64,000 nucleotides of DNA from Vibrio mytili (GCF_000830505.1 NZ_JXOK01000049.1:1-64000); one strand, 5' to 3'. Numbered from the stretch's first letter, positions 16,160 through 26,998 are shown. Notes: generated by a model from the sequence alone, not told the origin. Translations and numbers: made by a program.

Positions 16160-17110
16160 TTAATCGAATTTATTTTTCATAAGAAGCAGTAAGAAATAGC
16201 CGCCACCAACAAAGTTGATGATAACGCTGATGGTCGTGTCGAAGTCGAACAGGTTTTCAACCACCCATTGCCCACCGGAGAGCAACACGACAGATAGGAT
16301 AGAGCTGGCAACTAGAAGTAATCGGTGTGAGTAGCCGATAAACACTTGACGGGTTAACGCTACTACAATAAGCCCAAAAAATAAGATGGGACCTACCAGC
16401 GCGGTGGAAATCGACACCATTAACGTGATGATAAACATTACCTGCATGGTCAGTTTGTGGGTATTGATACCCAAGCTTTTAGCGTTATCAACGCCGAGCC
16501 ACATCACATCCAATTTGTTGGCGATTTTGGTTAAATAAGCACCACAGAGGAGTAAGGGGATGATGCACCAATACACCAGCTCATTATTGATGTTGTTGAA
16601 ACTGGCAAACATAGAGCCCTGAATAAAATTGAACTCGTCTGGGTCAATGACCATCGTGAAAAAGCCTGTAATGCTGCTAAACAAACTGCTTAACACAATA
16701 CCAATCAGTAACAAGGTAAAGATGTTTCGTTGTCGACCTCGAAAGTAAAAGCTGAATAATGTCATGGCACACAGAATCATAATGCCAGTCGATAAGAGAA
16801 AGTTGATCTTGGTGTTGATGACCAAAGCACTCATTCCACCAAACACAGCAACCAACATAACCTGAATCATGACATACAGGGAGTCAAAGCCCAAGATGGA
16901 AGGCGTTAGTATACGGTTGTTGGTGATGGTCTGAAATATTAACGATGAAGAAGCAATCGCCATCGCTGCGAGTACAATCGCTAATACTTTGGGAATGCGA
17001 CGCGACAAGAAAAACTGATAGTTATCTGGTGTTAAACCTTTACCGATAAATACGGCACAAATCAGTGTTGCGGCCACTGCGAGCAGAATGACTTTCATGG
17101 AATCACGCAT
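16160..17110 (-). CDS. vctG: ferric-siderophore ABC permease, second subunit (VctG-like)
   Basis: A 316-residue FecCD-family permease with about nine to ten helices. It carries the conserved family segments LSRRIPKVLAIVLAAMAIA near the start and FFGLIVVALTRQ in the second half, the coupling region for the ATPase. Its start overlaps the end of the upstream permease by 8 bp, so the two are translationally coupled and presumably form a heterodimer in the inner membrane. Confidence 0.87.
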   Translation of the reverse strand: MRDSMKVILLAVAATLICAVFIGKGLTPDNYQFFLSRRIPKVLAIVLAAMAIASSSLIFQTITNNRILTPSILGFDSLYVMIQVMLVAVFGGMSALVINTKINFLLSTGIMILCAMTLFSFYFRGRQRNIFTLLLIGIVLSSLFSSITGFFTMVIDPDEFNFIQGSMFASFNNINNELVYWCIIPLLLCGAYLTKIANKLDVMWLGVDNAKSLGINTHKLTMQVMFIITLMVSISTALVGPILFFGLIVVALTRQVFIGYSHRLLLVASSILSVVLLSGGQWVVENLFDFDTTISVIINFVGGGYFLLLLMKNKFD

Positions 17111-18059
17111 TCTTTTTGTCTCTCAATATCAGATAAATGAAAACCGAGCCGCCCAAAATACTGATGATCATCGATATTGGAATTTCATAAGGGAAAATAA
17201 TTAGGCGGCCTAAAATGTCGCAAGTTAGGACTAAAATGACGCCCGCGTACGCAGTCCAAGGAAGGTTGCGTCGCATGTTGTCCCCAATAAAGATCGACAC
17301 TACGTTAGGCACAATAAGTCCAAGAAATGGGATCATTCCAACAATCATGACGACGGATGAAGACAAAACGGCCACCAAAATAACACCAATGAAGACGATA
17401 CGCTGGTAGTTCAAACCAATGTTTTTGGCAAAGCTTTCACCAATGCTTGCAGCGCTGAAGCGATTGGCATAAGCGTAAGCAAGTACGGATATGGGGAGCG
17501 CTAAGTATAAGAACTCGTAATTACCTCGCAGAACTGAGGCAAAATTCGCTACGGTCCAGGAGCCCAGCGTTTGGACAAGATCGTATTTGTAGGCAATGAA
17601 GGTGGTCATGGAAGACACCACATTACCATACATGATGCCAATGAGTGGAACAAGTACTGCGTTCTTGAACTTTAGATGTTGGAGAAATCGAACAAAAATA
17701 AGTGTTCCGAGTACGGAGAAACCAAAGATGGTGAACAGATGGACCCAACTGCTCATATCCGCAAAAAATATCAACGCAACGATGTAGCCAAACATTGCCC
17801 AGTCCACAGTTCCGGTGGTTGAAGGGGCGGCAAAGCGGTTTTGGACGATTTGTTGCATGATCAAGCCAGCAATGCTCAAGCCTGCACCTGCTAACACTAT
17901 GGCGATCAAACGAGGCAGGCGGCTGACGATAAGAATGTTTAGGCTCTGGCTGTCACCAGCCAATATCTGTGGCAGAGATATATTTGCGACTCCGACTAAC
18001 AGAGATGTGCAGCCGAGAGTCAAAAGCAAAATGGACGCTAGGATATGGTGTAATTTCAT
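17103..18059 (-). CDS. vctD: ferric-siderophore ABC permease, first subunit (VctD-like)
   Basis: A 318-residue FecCD-family permease. Family landmarks are SRLPRLIAIVLAGAGLSIAG near residue 45 and GMIPFLGLIVPNVV near 245. I placed the start at ATG 18059 (MKLHHILAS); a TTG at 18089 with AAAGGTC upstream would add ten residues and cannot be excluded. It follows the binding-protein gene after 89 bp that contain a hairpin, which probably lowers permease relative to binding-protein expression. Confidence 0.86.
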   Translation of the reverse strand: MKLHHILASILLLTLGCTSLLVGVANISLPQILAGDSQSLNILIVSRLPRLIAIVLAGAGLSIAGLIMQQIVQNRFAAPSTTGTVDWAMFGYIVALIFFADMSSWVHLFTIFGFSVLGTLIFVRFLQHLKFKNAVLVPLIGIMYGNVVSSMTTFIAYKYDLVQTLGSWTVANFASVLRGNYEFLYLALPISVLAYAYANRFSAASIGESFAKNIGLNYQRIVFIGVILVAVLSSSVVMIVGMIPFLGLIVPNVVSIFIGDNMRRNLPWTAYAGVILVLTCDILGRLIIFPYEIPISMIISILGGSVFIYLILRDKKNA

Positions 18060-18092
18060 TGTGAAGATACGACTATATAAATACAACAATGA

Positions 18093-18116
18093 CCTTTCAC
18101 GCCATAAGCGGAAAGG
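18093..18116 (-). terminator. intra-operon hairpin after the binding-protein gene
   Basis: CCTTTC pairs with GAAAGG around an inner CGC/GCG stem. No T-run follows, so it more likely acts as an mRNA stabiliser or attenuator between vctP and vctD than as a full stop. Confidence 0.4.
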
Positions 18117-18148
18117 CCATGCTTTATCGGGTGATTAACGTGTCTTAT

Positions 18149-19069
18149 TTAGTTAACAACGACTTGGTTGAGATCTTGAATCATGGTTTGAGTGGATTGG
18201 TAGCCACCTGCGGTTAAGTACCAAGCGGCTGGATCAACAAACATGACTCGATCGTTTTTTGCAGCTGGAGTCGACTTTACGAGCGCATTGTCAAACAAGG
18301 CTTTTGCTTTGCCATTGCTTTGACCAATGGCTTGCTCACGATCGAGCACCAATAAGACCTCAGGTTGCGCATCAGCAATGTACTCAAACGAGATCAAATT
18401 GCCGTGTCTTCCTGGGGTTGCCTTCACGTTCTGAGATGTTGAGGGTTTAAAGCCTGCCTCATCATACACAAATGAGAAGCGACTGTTGGCACCGAACATG
18501 GCAAGGTTGTTGCCGCTATTGGTGACAGTCAATGTTCGAGGAGCATGTTTAGCTACCTTAGTATGCAGCGTATCAATCTGATCTTGGACCTGCTCAATAA
18601 GTTGATTGGCACGATCTTGTTTATGGAAAATTTCACCTAGCGTACGCCAATTTTTCTGTGTGGTTTGCCAGTAATCACCCGTATCAACTTGGAACATATA
18701 AGTGGGAGCAATTTGCTTCAAGTCGTCGTAGCTTTCTGCGATTCGAGGCTCTGCGATGATCAAGTCTGGCTTAAGGTTAAAGAGCGTTTCGAAGTTCACT
18801 TCTTTCACAGTGCCAGTATTTACAACCGAATCGTTATCATATTTTTTTAATGTCCGTGGCAATAGTGTCTTTGGTAAACCAACAGGCGTGATACCTAGCG
18901 CATCAATATAATCCAGACTGCCATAGCCAAGTACAACAACACGCTTCGGTACGTCATTTATTTCTACAGAGCCTAAGCTGTGTTCGTAGGTTTTTGCGCT
19001 TGCCCCAATAGGCACTAAAGCAAGTAACAACATGCCTGTTGCTACGCGAAGAGAGGTTTTACCAAACAT
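18149..19069 (-). CDS. vctP: periplasmic siderophore-binding protein (VctP-like)
   Basis: A 306-residue substrate-binding protein of the iron-siderophore class (FatB/CeuE type). The signal peptide runs to about residue 25 (LLALVPIGASA), followed by the fold's landmarks: SLGSVEINDVPKRVVVLGYG, LKPDLIIAEPR and ADAQPEVLLVLD. It delivers the ferric siderophore to the two permeases. It is first in the operon, divergent from a LysR gene, with a Fur-box-like site between. No TonB-dependent receptor or siderophore synthesis gene is found in the window, so the ligand may be a xenosiderophore or be taken up through a receptor encoded elsewhere. Confidence 0.87.
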   Translation of the reverse strand: MFGKTSLRVATGMLLLALVPIGASAKTYEHSLGSVEINDVPKRVVVLGYGSLDYIDALGITPVGLPKTLLPRTLKKYDNDSVVNTGTVKEVNFETLFNLKPDLIIAEPRIAESYDDLKQIAPTYMFQVDTGDYWQTTQKNWRTLGEIFHKQDRANQLIEQVQDQIDTLHTKVAKHAPRTLTVTNSGNNLAMFGANSRFSFVYDEAGFKPSTSQNVKATPGRHGNLISFEYIADAQPEVLLVLDREQAIGQSNGKAKALFDNALVKSTPAAKNDRVMFVDPAAWYLTAGGYQSTQTMIQDLNQVVVN

Positions 19070-19178
19070 GGTGACTCCTAAAACGGTTCATATCATCAGT
19101 CATCGAGTGAAAGACACCGAAACCAAAGCTAAGCACGAGATGACCTGACAGGCGTTAGTTATATTTAACTGGCAATAA

Positions 19179-19198
19179 AAATAAGAATGATTATTGAT
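19179..19198. promoter_or_regulatory. Fur-box-like operator
   Basis: Read on the minus strand the site is TCAATAATCATTCTTATT, close to the Fur consensus GATAATGATAATCATTATC in its central AATAATCATT. It sits about 110 bp before vctP and 50 bp before the divergent LysR gene and could control both. Confidence 0.6.
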
Positions 19199-19249
19199 TG
19201 CATATACGTTAGCAGATAGTCTATATGCAGCAATAAAATTATTAGAATA

Positions 19250-20206
19250 ATGGGTATGCAAAAAGTGAATTTAGCTCAGGTGGACTTAAGCTTACTGTTT
19301 ATCCTCAAAAACTTACTTGAGGAAAAGCATGTGTCCAATACTGCCGTTTTGCTGAATATGAGTCAGCCATCGGTCAGTCGCTCTTTACAAAAGTTACGCA
19401 ATTTATTTCATGATGAGTTATTAGTTCGTACGGCACATGGGTACGAATTAACGCCGAAAGCGGAAATGATCAAACAGGATTTGAATGCGGTACTGACGGG
19501 GTTGGAAAAGCTGATGTATGGTCAGTCTTTTGTGCCAGAAAAGAGTCAGGGAACCATCCGATTTTATGGTTTGGCTCCTCAGGTCAATATGCTCTTGCCC
19601 AGAGTCGTGGCTCGTATTCGTGAAAAGGCACCCAACATGACCGTCGATATTGACTCGACACCGAAAAGGCACTTTGAGGCACTAGTGACAGGAGATGTCC
19701 ACTTTGTTCTTTCAACCTCGGAGCCAAATAGTTCGGAACAAAACTTATATCGAATGAAGATCGCCCATCGAGATTATCGGTTTCTCATGTCTGAATCTCA
19801 TCCACTGGCTGAGGTAGAAGAACTCACCGTTGAGATGTTGCTTGAATGCGATTTTGGGCAAATCTCGCTCGAGGGTGGGAAGCAGTTGTCTATCTATAAT
19901 CGCTTTGTAGAATTAGGCGTCGTGGATAAACAACGCAAACTATCCATCCCTATTCAGTTATCGAACTTTAACGCCGCTCCTGCTATTGCAGAGCACTCAA
20001 ATGTGATTTTTCATCTTCCTACTCCATTCGCCAAGGAGTCGTGTCAGGGGCGGAAACTGATCACAAAAGCGGTGCCAAAAGCGATTCGGTTGGATAGCGA
20101 GTCTGTCTATTTGTATTGGCATAAGCGTTATCATAATGACCCAATGTGTCAGTGGGTTAAGTCGTTGTTTAAGGACATCAATGGTGCAGAAAACCTCGAG
20201 TGTTAG
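19250..20206 (+). CDS. LysR-family transcriptional regulator
   Basis: A 318-residue regulator. The N-terminal winged helix (about 8-70) reads VDLSLLFILKNLLEEKHVS, then SQPSVSRSLQKLR and DELLVRTAHGYELTP, typical of LeuO/NodD-like members. A periplasmic-binding-like effector domain follows. Two ATGs lie two codons apart (19250, 19256), and neither has a strong ribosome site. It is divergent from vctP and convergent, by 20 bp, with a Bcr/CflA exporter. The target is probably one of these neighbours, but no direct evidence is visible. Confidence 0.88.
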   Translation: MGMQKVNLAQVDLSLLFILKNLLEEKHVSNTAVLLNMSQPSVSRSLQKLRNLFHDELLVRTAHGYELTPKAEMIKQDLNAVLTGLEKLMYGQSFVPEKSQGTIRFYGLAPQVNMLLPRVVARIREKAPNMTVDIDSTPKRHFEALVTGDVHFVLSTSEPNSSEQNLYRMKIAHRDYRFLMSESHPLAEVEELTVEMLLECDFGQISLEGGKQLSIYNRFVELGVVDKQRKLSIPIQLSNFNAAPAIAEHSNVIFHLPTPFAKESCQGRKLITKAVPKAIRLDSESVYLYWHKRYHNDPMCQWVKSLFKDINGAENLEC

Positions 20207-20226
20207 ACTTATCCCCTAATTTATCG

Positions 20227-21441
20227 TCACTTAGATATAGTACTTTTGGCTTCGACGGCAGTGTGGGTGGCTGCTGAAACGCTAAAACCGCGTAAAATGT
20301 TCAGTAATGTAATCACGGTAAACAGTGCAATGACGAGCGAAAGGTGCCATGCCTCACTTAGCCCTAATTGAACCAAAGTTAAACTGACAACTGCTGACAC
20401 CACCATCTGCCCTCCGCCTGACATCGCTGCTGCTGTGCCTGCTTGATCTTTATAGGGTTGCATGACCAAAGCCTGAGCGCATGGCAATGCAATACCATTA
20501 CCTAAGATCATCAACAGCTGTCCAATCATCAAATACAAAGGATCTAATGGGCAAAAGAATAACCATAATGCAGCGCTAAGATGCAAGATAGGTGTACAGA
20601 GTAACATCTTCTTATTGCCAATGATGGGGCGGACGCGATTGCAAGTGATTGTGCCTCCCAACATCCCGAGAGCGGGAATCAGTGCCCACATCGCGTATTC
20701 ATCGGACGTCATACCAATTTGGTCTTGCATGATAAACGGCATGACAGAGACCGTAGTAATCATCAAACTGAAGTTTAACCAACTGATACTGGCAAAGCTC
20801 ATAAAGTAACGTGAACAGAGCAAATCACGATACTGCCCCAACATTTTTTTGGGGGAAGGTAACGTCGTTTTTTGTGGAATGGTTTCTTTAAAATGCAGTG
20901 CAATAACAACCCACGCGAGTGCTACATAGCCAAATAGCGAGATAAACACCATGCTCCAACCAAAATGGAAGTTGATAAAACCGCCAATGACTGGGGCCAT
21001 GACGGGAGTAATCGACGCCGCCATTGCGATATAAGACATCGCAACCGGAAGCGCACTTCCATTAAATTGATCTCTGGTCGAAGCCCTTGCTAATACAGCA
21101 CAGCAGCCCGTTCCAAGCCCTTGAAGAAAACGGCCTAGCACCATGCCAGTAAAGGTTTGGCTGAAAAAGATGATCATTAACAGTCCCGACATCGCAATCA
21201 ATAAGCCTGTTTGCAGCACTTTTTTTCGTCCTAATGCATCGGATACGGGTCCATAAATAAATTGAGAAGGGCCAAAACCGAGCAAGTAAACACTGACTAA
21301 CAACTGAGCTTTATCAAGAGTAATCGAGAAATCTTTTGCTATCCAAGGCAAAGAGGGCATGACCAGCCCCATACTCAGCTGGCCAATACTAATGATGAGA
21401 CATGCGAGCAAAATCGCTCGGAAGTTAATGGCATGCTTCAT
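20227..21441 (-). CDS. Bcr/CflA-type MFS drug or siderophore exporter
   Basis: A 404-residue, 12-helix MFS transporter of the drug:H+ antiporter Bcr/CflA subfamily. Characteristic segments are VMPSLPWIAKDF in helix 1, the loop GPVSDALGRKKVL and the helix-5 antiporter motif TPVMAPVIGG. Its start overlaps the upstream recombinase-like gene by 4 bp (ATGA), so translation is coupled. Next to a siderophore importer, export of a siderophore or toxic chelate is attractive, but drug export is equally possible. Confidence 0.87.
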   Translation of the reverse strand: MKHAINFRAILLACLIISIGQLSMGLVMPSLPWIAKDFSITLDKAQLLVSVYLLGFGPSQFIYGPVSDALGRKKVLQTGLLIAMSGLLMIIFFSQTFTGMVLGRFLQGLGTGCCAVLARASTRDQFNGSALPVAMSYIAMAASITPVMAPVIGGFINFHFGWSMVFISLFGYVALAWVVIALHFKETIPQKTTLPSPKKMLGQYRDLLCSRYFMSFASISWLNFSLMITTVSVMPFIMQDQIGMTSDEYAMWALIPALGMLGGTITCNRVRPIIGNKKMLLCTPILHLSAALWLFFCPLDPLYLMIGQLLMILGNGIALPCAQALVMQPYKDQAGTAAAMSGGGQMVVSAVVSLTLVQLGLSEAWHLSLVIALFTVITLLNILRGFSVSAATHTAVEAKSTISK

Positions 21442-22082
21442 GATGATTCACCATCGGAAAGGCCTGCATTCCCACGGGTTCGCAGTCCTCCCTCATCATC
21501 AAATTCATTCAGTTTTGCTTTGATCCGCTTGACGGTCGACAAGCTCACCTCACACTGCTCAGCAACGCTCTGCAGCGTATTTCCATCAAGTAAAAGTGTT
21601 GCGATTTGCTGATGTTTCGCTGTGTTGGCAGGACGCCCCCTAAACTTTTTCTTCCACATTTCGGGTTGGTTTTTGATCGCTTTTCGGCCTTGTTCCGCTG
21701 CGAATAAACGGTGTTGGATTTGAACTTTACTGTAGCCAGATAGGACGGTAAGTAAGCTTTGCGTTTGGACCGAGTTAGATTCGAATGTTAAAGGTTCACA
21801 AACTGTTTTTAGTGCAACGCCTTTGTCCAGCAGCAGGTTGATGGTCGCGAGTGCTTGACTGAAATCCCGGCCAAATACCGTCAGCCACCAGACGATGACA
21901 GTATCCCCCGTTTTAACGGTGTTGAGTAATTGTTGAAAGGCTTGTCTCTCGGTAGGTGGCAGGCATCCTTGAACTTTGTCCTCAAAATGTCGGGCATTAG
22001 GGGCAATGGCTTGCAGTGACGCTAGGTGATCACAGTAGGCTCGATTTTTTGGTGAATAGCGCGTGTAAAGGTAAGTCGTCAT
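21438..22082 (-). CDS. degenerate serine recombinase/resolvase-like protein
   Basis: A 214-residue protein with a resolvase N-terminal domain and a C-terminal helix-turn-helix (LLLDGNTLQSVAEQCEVSLS). Residues Tyr6, Arg8 and Ser10 in YTRYS sit where gamma-delta resolvase has its catalytic Tyr-Arg-Ser. However, the DRLGR motif is changed to TVFGR, losing Asp and the first Arg, and the ER pair of the long helix is QIQH. Recombination is therefore doubtful; a DNA-binding or regulatory role is possible. It overlaps the MFS exporter start by 4 bp and is first in that operon, with no inverted repeats or mobile-element ends seen around it. Confidence 0.8.
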   Translation of the reverse strand: MTTYLYTRYSPKNRAYCDHLASLQAIAPNARHFEDKVQGCLPPTERQAFQQLLNTVKTGDTVIVWWLTVFGRDFSQALATINLLLDKGVALKTVCEPLTFESNSVQTQSLLTVLSGYSKVQIQHRLFAAEQGRKAIKNQPEMWKKKFRGRPANTAKHQQIATLLLDGNTLQSVAEQCEVSLSTVKRIKAKLNEFDDEGGLRTRGNAGLSDGESS

Positions 22083-22226
22083 GATCCTTTGCCAGAGAGT
22101 TGGTTCATATGATGTATTGGCTCATAAATATACAGGGGTTCATTATTTACCGCAACACCAAATGAGCTTTAAAGGTGTTTAGCTCAATCACTCATTTAGA
22201 GGCTACTAGCAGGGGCTATAACTAAA

Positions 22227-22252
22227 AAACCGATGCACGGAGGCATCGGTTT
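22227..22252 (-). terminator. glgX terminator (works on either strand)
   Basis: Ten-base arms AAACCGATGC / GCATCGGTTT with an ACGGAG loop. On the minus strand six T follow. It lies 50 bp after the glgX stop. Confidence 0.75.
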
Positions 22253-22300
22253 TACTACTTTTTGTCAAACAAGTGGCTGACATCAAAGGTTTATTCTTTA

Positions 22301-24325
22301 CTAAGATGTTTTGGACTTGGTTTTTTTAAGACCTGCCTGAGCTTTTTTTGATTGAGATGAAGTTTGCGCTTCTGGTTCGAAGTGCAATATTGCCATGGAT
22401 GATGGAGACAGCAGCACTTCGCCTTCGGCATGGCCTGGGTTTACATTGCGCACGTTGGTATCACAAATGGTTATCCAGTTTTGTTTGCGATCATTTGGGA
22501 GCTTAAAGCGCGCGGTGGCGTTGGTTTGGTTGATCAAATACACCAACTCTTGTCCATCTTTACCAATTCCCAGGTGTAGTGCAACAGAGCTTAAACGGTT
22601 CCAGTCGTCATGTTCCATTAAGTGGCCATCGGTTCGTCGCCAGAAAATACGGTTATTATTGCGATTTTCACCACTGAAAGAACGGATAAATGGCACCATG
22701 TACTGGCTTCGGTTTGCCACCATTTGTGCCATCCACGTTTTAAAATGTTGTTTTCTCTCGGTTTCGCTCCAGTCTAACCAACTGGTCTCGTTATCTTGGC
22801 AGTAGGCATTGTTATTACCACCTTGAGAGTGCGAAAGAATATCAGCAGTCAAAATATGGGGAATACCAAAGGCAAACAGTAGGCTAGCGATAAGGTTACG
22901 CTTTTGCTTTTCACGCGTAGCAATGATCATTAGATTTTCAGTTGGGCCTTCCACACCATAATTTTCTGAGCGGTTATCTCCATGCCCATCGCGATTGTCT
23001 TCACCATTGGCTTCATTGTGTTTGTGTTTGTAAGACACTAAGTCTTGCAAGGTGAAGCCGTCATGGTAGGTGATATAGTTAACCGTCAATTTGTATGGCC
23101 AATTTGCTGCACTGTATATATCGCGTGAACCCATCAAGCGAGTGGCGAACTCTTTCAAATAGCCGTTATCACCTCGCCAAAAGCTACGCGCAATATCACG
23201 CAGTTTATCGTTGCACTCATTCCAGCCAAACGGGAAATTACCAACTTGGTAGCCATTCGGGCCAATATCCCAAGGTTCGGCAATTAACTTGGTTTCGCGT
23301 AAGACAGGGTCTTGTGCAACGGCTTTGAAAAACGCCGATTCTGGATTGTAATCGTCACCTTGGCGTCCAAGGGTTGCGGCCAAGTCAAACCGGAAACCGT
23401 CCACCTTAAACTCGCTTACCCAGTATCGTAACGTGTCCATGACAAGGTTAAGTGCAGGCTGATAGGTAAGGTCAACCGTGTTACCACAGCCGGTATAGTT
23501 CGCAAAGTGCGTACCGTGTTTGATATAGAAGCGTGAATCTAGCGCTTTGAGGTTAAAAATGATCGGGCCTTCGCCACCTTCCGCCGTGTGGTTGTACACC
23601 ACGTCAAGTATCACCTCTATGCCGTGTTTGTGCAGTTCTCGAATGGTGGTTTTAAGTTCTGTCACCGCATCGTCTTGCGCATAGCGGGGATCTGGGACCA
23701 TAAACAGATAGGGATTGTAGCCCCAATAGTTCACCTTCTCCATCTCCAGAAGGTGAGGTTCATGCATACAAGCTGCAACCGGTAACAATTGTAAGGTGTT
23801 AATGTTTTGTCGTTTATAAAACGCCAGCATTTCTGGTGATGCTAATCCCAGGTACTTTCCTTTAAGATCATCGCCGACACTTGGATGCTGTTTTGTAAGT
23901 CCCTTAACGTGGGTTTCAAATAGCACCATTTCTTCTCTTGGAATCCTTGGATGTTTGGTGTCCTGCCAATCGAAACTATCATCCACTACTATACACTTCG
24001 GCATATCGAAGCTTTTACTCGGGCTGTAAGGCGGAGTGTAATGCAGTACTTTATCAATCGACTTGGCATAAGGATCCGAGACCAGCAGAGGCTCATCTTG
24101 GTGAGAAACAACATAACCGTATTTCTGCCCCGGTTTAATATCAGCGATGAATGTATGCCGTATGCCTGCGTACTCATTTGGTAAGTCGTGCAGTGCATAG
24201 CTGTCGTCTTCGGCAAACAGTGCCAGCTTAATGTCTTTGTTCTCTGGCGCGTAGATTGAGAAGTTACACCCTTCTTTAGCTACCGTCGCACCCAGAGGGT
24301 AAGGGAGAGATTTTAGTTGTGTCAT
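22301..24325 (-). CDS. glgX: glycogen debranching enzyme GlgX
   Basis: A 674-residue cytoplasmic isoamylase-type enzyme that hydrolyses alpha-1,6 branches of phosphorylase limit dextrins. A CBM48 domain (about 8-130, starting YPLGATVAKEGCNFSIYAP) precedes the GH13 barrel. Catalytic residues are Asp314 in VDGFRFDLAATLGR, Glu350 in IAEPWDIGP and Asp422 in YHDGF. The last 20 residues form a Lys/Ser-rich tail of unknown role. It is divergent from lamB across a 444-bp region carrying MalT-box-like motifs, so it may respond to maltodextrin as well as glycogen state. Confidence 0.92.
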   Translation of the reverse strand: MTQLKSLPYPLGATVAKEGCNFSIYAPENKDIKLALFAEDDSYALHDLPNEYAGIRHTFIADIKPGQKYGYVVSHQDEPLLVSDPYAKSIDKVLHYTPPYSPSKSFDMPKCIVVDDSFDWQDTKHPRIPREEMVLFETHVKGLTKQHPSVGDDLKGKYLGLASPEMLAFYKRQNINTLQLLPVAACMHEPHLLEMEKVNYWGYNPYLFMVPDPRYAQDDAVTELKTTIRELHKHGIEVILDVVYNHTAEGGEGPIIFNLKALDSRFYIKHGTHFANYTGCGNTVDLTYQPALNLVMDTLRYWVSEFKVDGFRFDLAATLGRQGDDYNPESAFFKAVAQDPVLRETKLIAEPWDIGPNGYQVGNFPFGWNECNDKLRDIARSFWRGDNGYLKEFATRLMGSRDIYSAANWPYKLTVNYITYHDGFTLQDLVSYKHKHNEANGEDNRDGHGDNRSENYGVEGPTENLMIIATREKQKRNLIASLLFAFGIPHILTADILSHSQGGNNNAYCQDNETSWLDWSETERKQHFKTWMAQMVANRSQYMVPFIRSFSGENRNNNRIFWRRTDGHLMEHDDWNRLSSVALHLGIGKDGQELVYLINQTNATARFKLPNDRKQNWITICDTNVRNVNPGHAEGEVLLSPSSMAILHFEPEAQTSSQSKKAQAGLKKTKSKTS

Positions 24326-24513
24326 CGGCGATTCTTTATATAAATATTATTACGACCTTTGGAAACTATAAGTTAAAAACTTTGTCTTAATAAGGTCAAC
24401 CACCTAACAATATAAATATTACTGTAATTTAATTACTTTTTATTGCGACTTTGAGACAGATTTTTGAAACGGGTATCACTTTGTAGCCATTTCCGACCGA
24501 AGAAACTTACTAA

Positions 24514-24586
24514 CTCCTCCCTAGAACTTTGAGATAACTCGTAAAAACACCATGCGGTAAAATCCCTCCTCCCTTCTCATCCCCCC
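24514..24586. promoter_or_regulatory. MalT-box-like cluster before lamB
   Basis: Three motifs match the complement of the MalT box GGGGA(T/G)GAGG: CTCCTCCC at 24514-24521, CCCTCCTCCC at 24564-24573 and CTCATCCCCCC at 24576-24586. Spacing and orientation resemble activator arrays of maltose promoters. The rest of the glgX-lamB gap (24326-24769) is AT-rich with no gene. Confidence 0.65.
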
Positions 24587-24748
24587 TAAATAGTTTTAGG
24601 GTGAGGAAGCCATATTTTTACGCCTCAGGTAGATTCTTAACTGTTGAAACAAAACGGGGATACATTCCCATCTTACCTCTCTTTCTCTTGGTGAATTTTT
24701 ACTGCCTATATTCGCTGAGAGAAAGAAAGGAAAGACAAAAAATTATAA

Positions 24749-26068
<1,320 letters not shown>

Positions 26069-26104
26069 TCATTTGACCATTAGGTCCTAAATTGTCCTAG
26101 AATG

Positions 26105-26137
26105 ATACAGCCAGAACTTATCTGGCTGTATTTATTT
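26105..26137 (+). terminator. terminator between lamB and malM
   Basis: Eleven-bp perfect arms ATACAGCCAGA / TCTGGCTGTAT, ACTTA loop, then TTATTTA. It probably lowers malM expression relative to lamB. Confidence 0.75.
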
Positions 26138-26167
26138 AAAAAACAATTAAATTCGAGGTAGACAGTA

Positions 26168-26977
26168 ATGAGAAAATGGCTTGCTCCCGTACTGCTAGGC
26201 ATGTTGGCAACTGGCTGTGCGTCTGTAGAACAAGTAGAGATGGCCCCAAGTGATCAGCAACAGGTGATTACCCAGTCTGATGATATTCAATGGGTGCCGC
26301 TTGATGTGCCAGTGGTTACTGATTTTGCTTTGACTAATAAAAGCCAAATGCTACTGGATGGTAGTAGCGCAGGCGCTATCGCAGCATTTGCACTTCCGGG
26401 AAACCGTGGCAGTCTCGATTTGCAACTAGAGACATTCGTTAGCACAGACCTTCAGTTTTACGCGCCTAATGTAATTGTGGTAAACGCGGATGGGAAAACC
26501 GTTTACTCAGCAGATTTTTCTCAGTTTGAGTACGTTCCAGCCAAAATGCTAGATAACGATAAATTTGTTCTGAATCTGAATATTATTCCTGATACAAGTG
26601 GAGAAGACCTTCACGTATTGATTTACACAACTTCAGATGATTTAAAAGGAAGCACTCAGATTCTGCACCCTGCTAAAGCTTATGCGTTAGCGCGTCATAC
26701 TCAGCCACCTGATATTGCCGATCCGCAAGCGAAACACAGTCCACTTGGTCAGTTCCGTTTATCTGTATCTGCAAATGACATCGTGACGACGAAGATTGTC
26801 GCTAAAAACGATAATATTCCTGAAGGCGCAGAATTAACAGGTTACTACCACCGCGCTATTGAAAGAGCAGTAGCGGAAGACAATATTCCTAAAGCTTTAA
26901 CTTTACTAGATGAAGCGAAAGCGTTAGATATTAAAGGCGCACAAGAAGTATTTGTTAAAGCAGTAAACAGAAAATAA
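26168..26977 (+). CDS. malM: maltose operon lipoprotein MalM
   Basis: A 269-residue envelope protein. The start MRKWLAPVLLGMLATGCAS has a clear lipobox with the acylated Cys at residue 17. The remainder fits the MalM family (PF07148), with WVPLDVPVVTDFALTNKSQ and a helical C-terminus (HRAIERAVAEDNIPKALTLLDEA). Its molecular role is not known even in E. coli. It lies directly after lamB, as is usual for malM, and is followed by its own terminator. Confidence 0.88.
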   Translation: MRKWLAPVLLGMLATGCASVEQVEMAPSDQQQVITQSDDIQWVPLDVPVVTDFALTNKSQMLLDGSSAGAIAAFALPGNRGSLDLQLETFVSTDLQFYAPNVIVVNADGKTVYSADFSQFEYVPAKMLDNDKFVLNLNIIPDTSGEDLHVLIYTTSDDLKGSTQILHPAKAYALARHTQPPDIADPQAKHSPLGQFRLSVSANDIVTTKIVAKNDNIPEGAELTGYYHRAIERAVAEDNIPKALTLLDEAKALDIKGAQEVFVKAVNRK

Positions 26978-26998
26978 TAGATAGTATATTCATATAAA

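Noticed and set aside
21438..22082. Phase-variable invertible promoter controlled by the recombinase
   Set aside because: I could find no inverted repeats flanking a promoter nearby and the recombinase lacks key catalytic residues.
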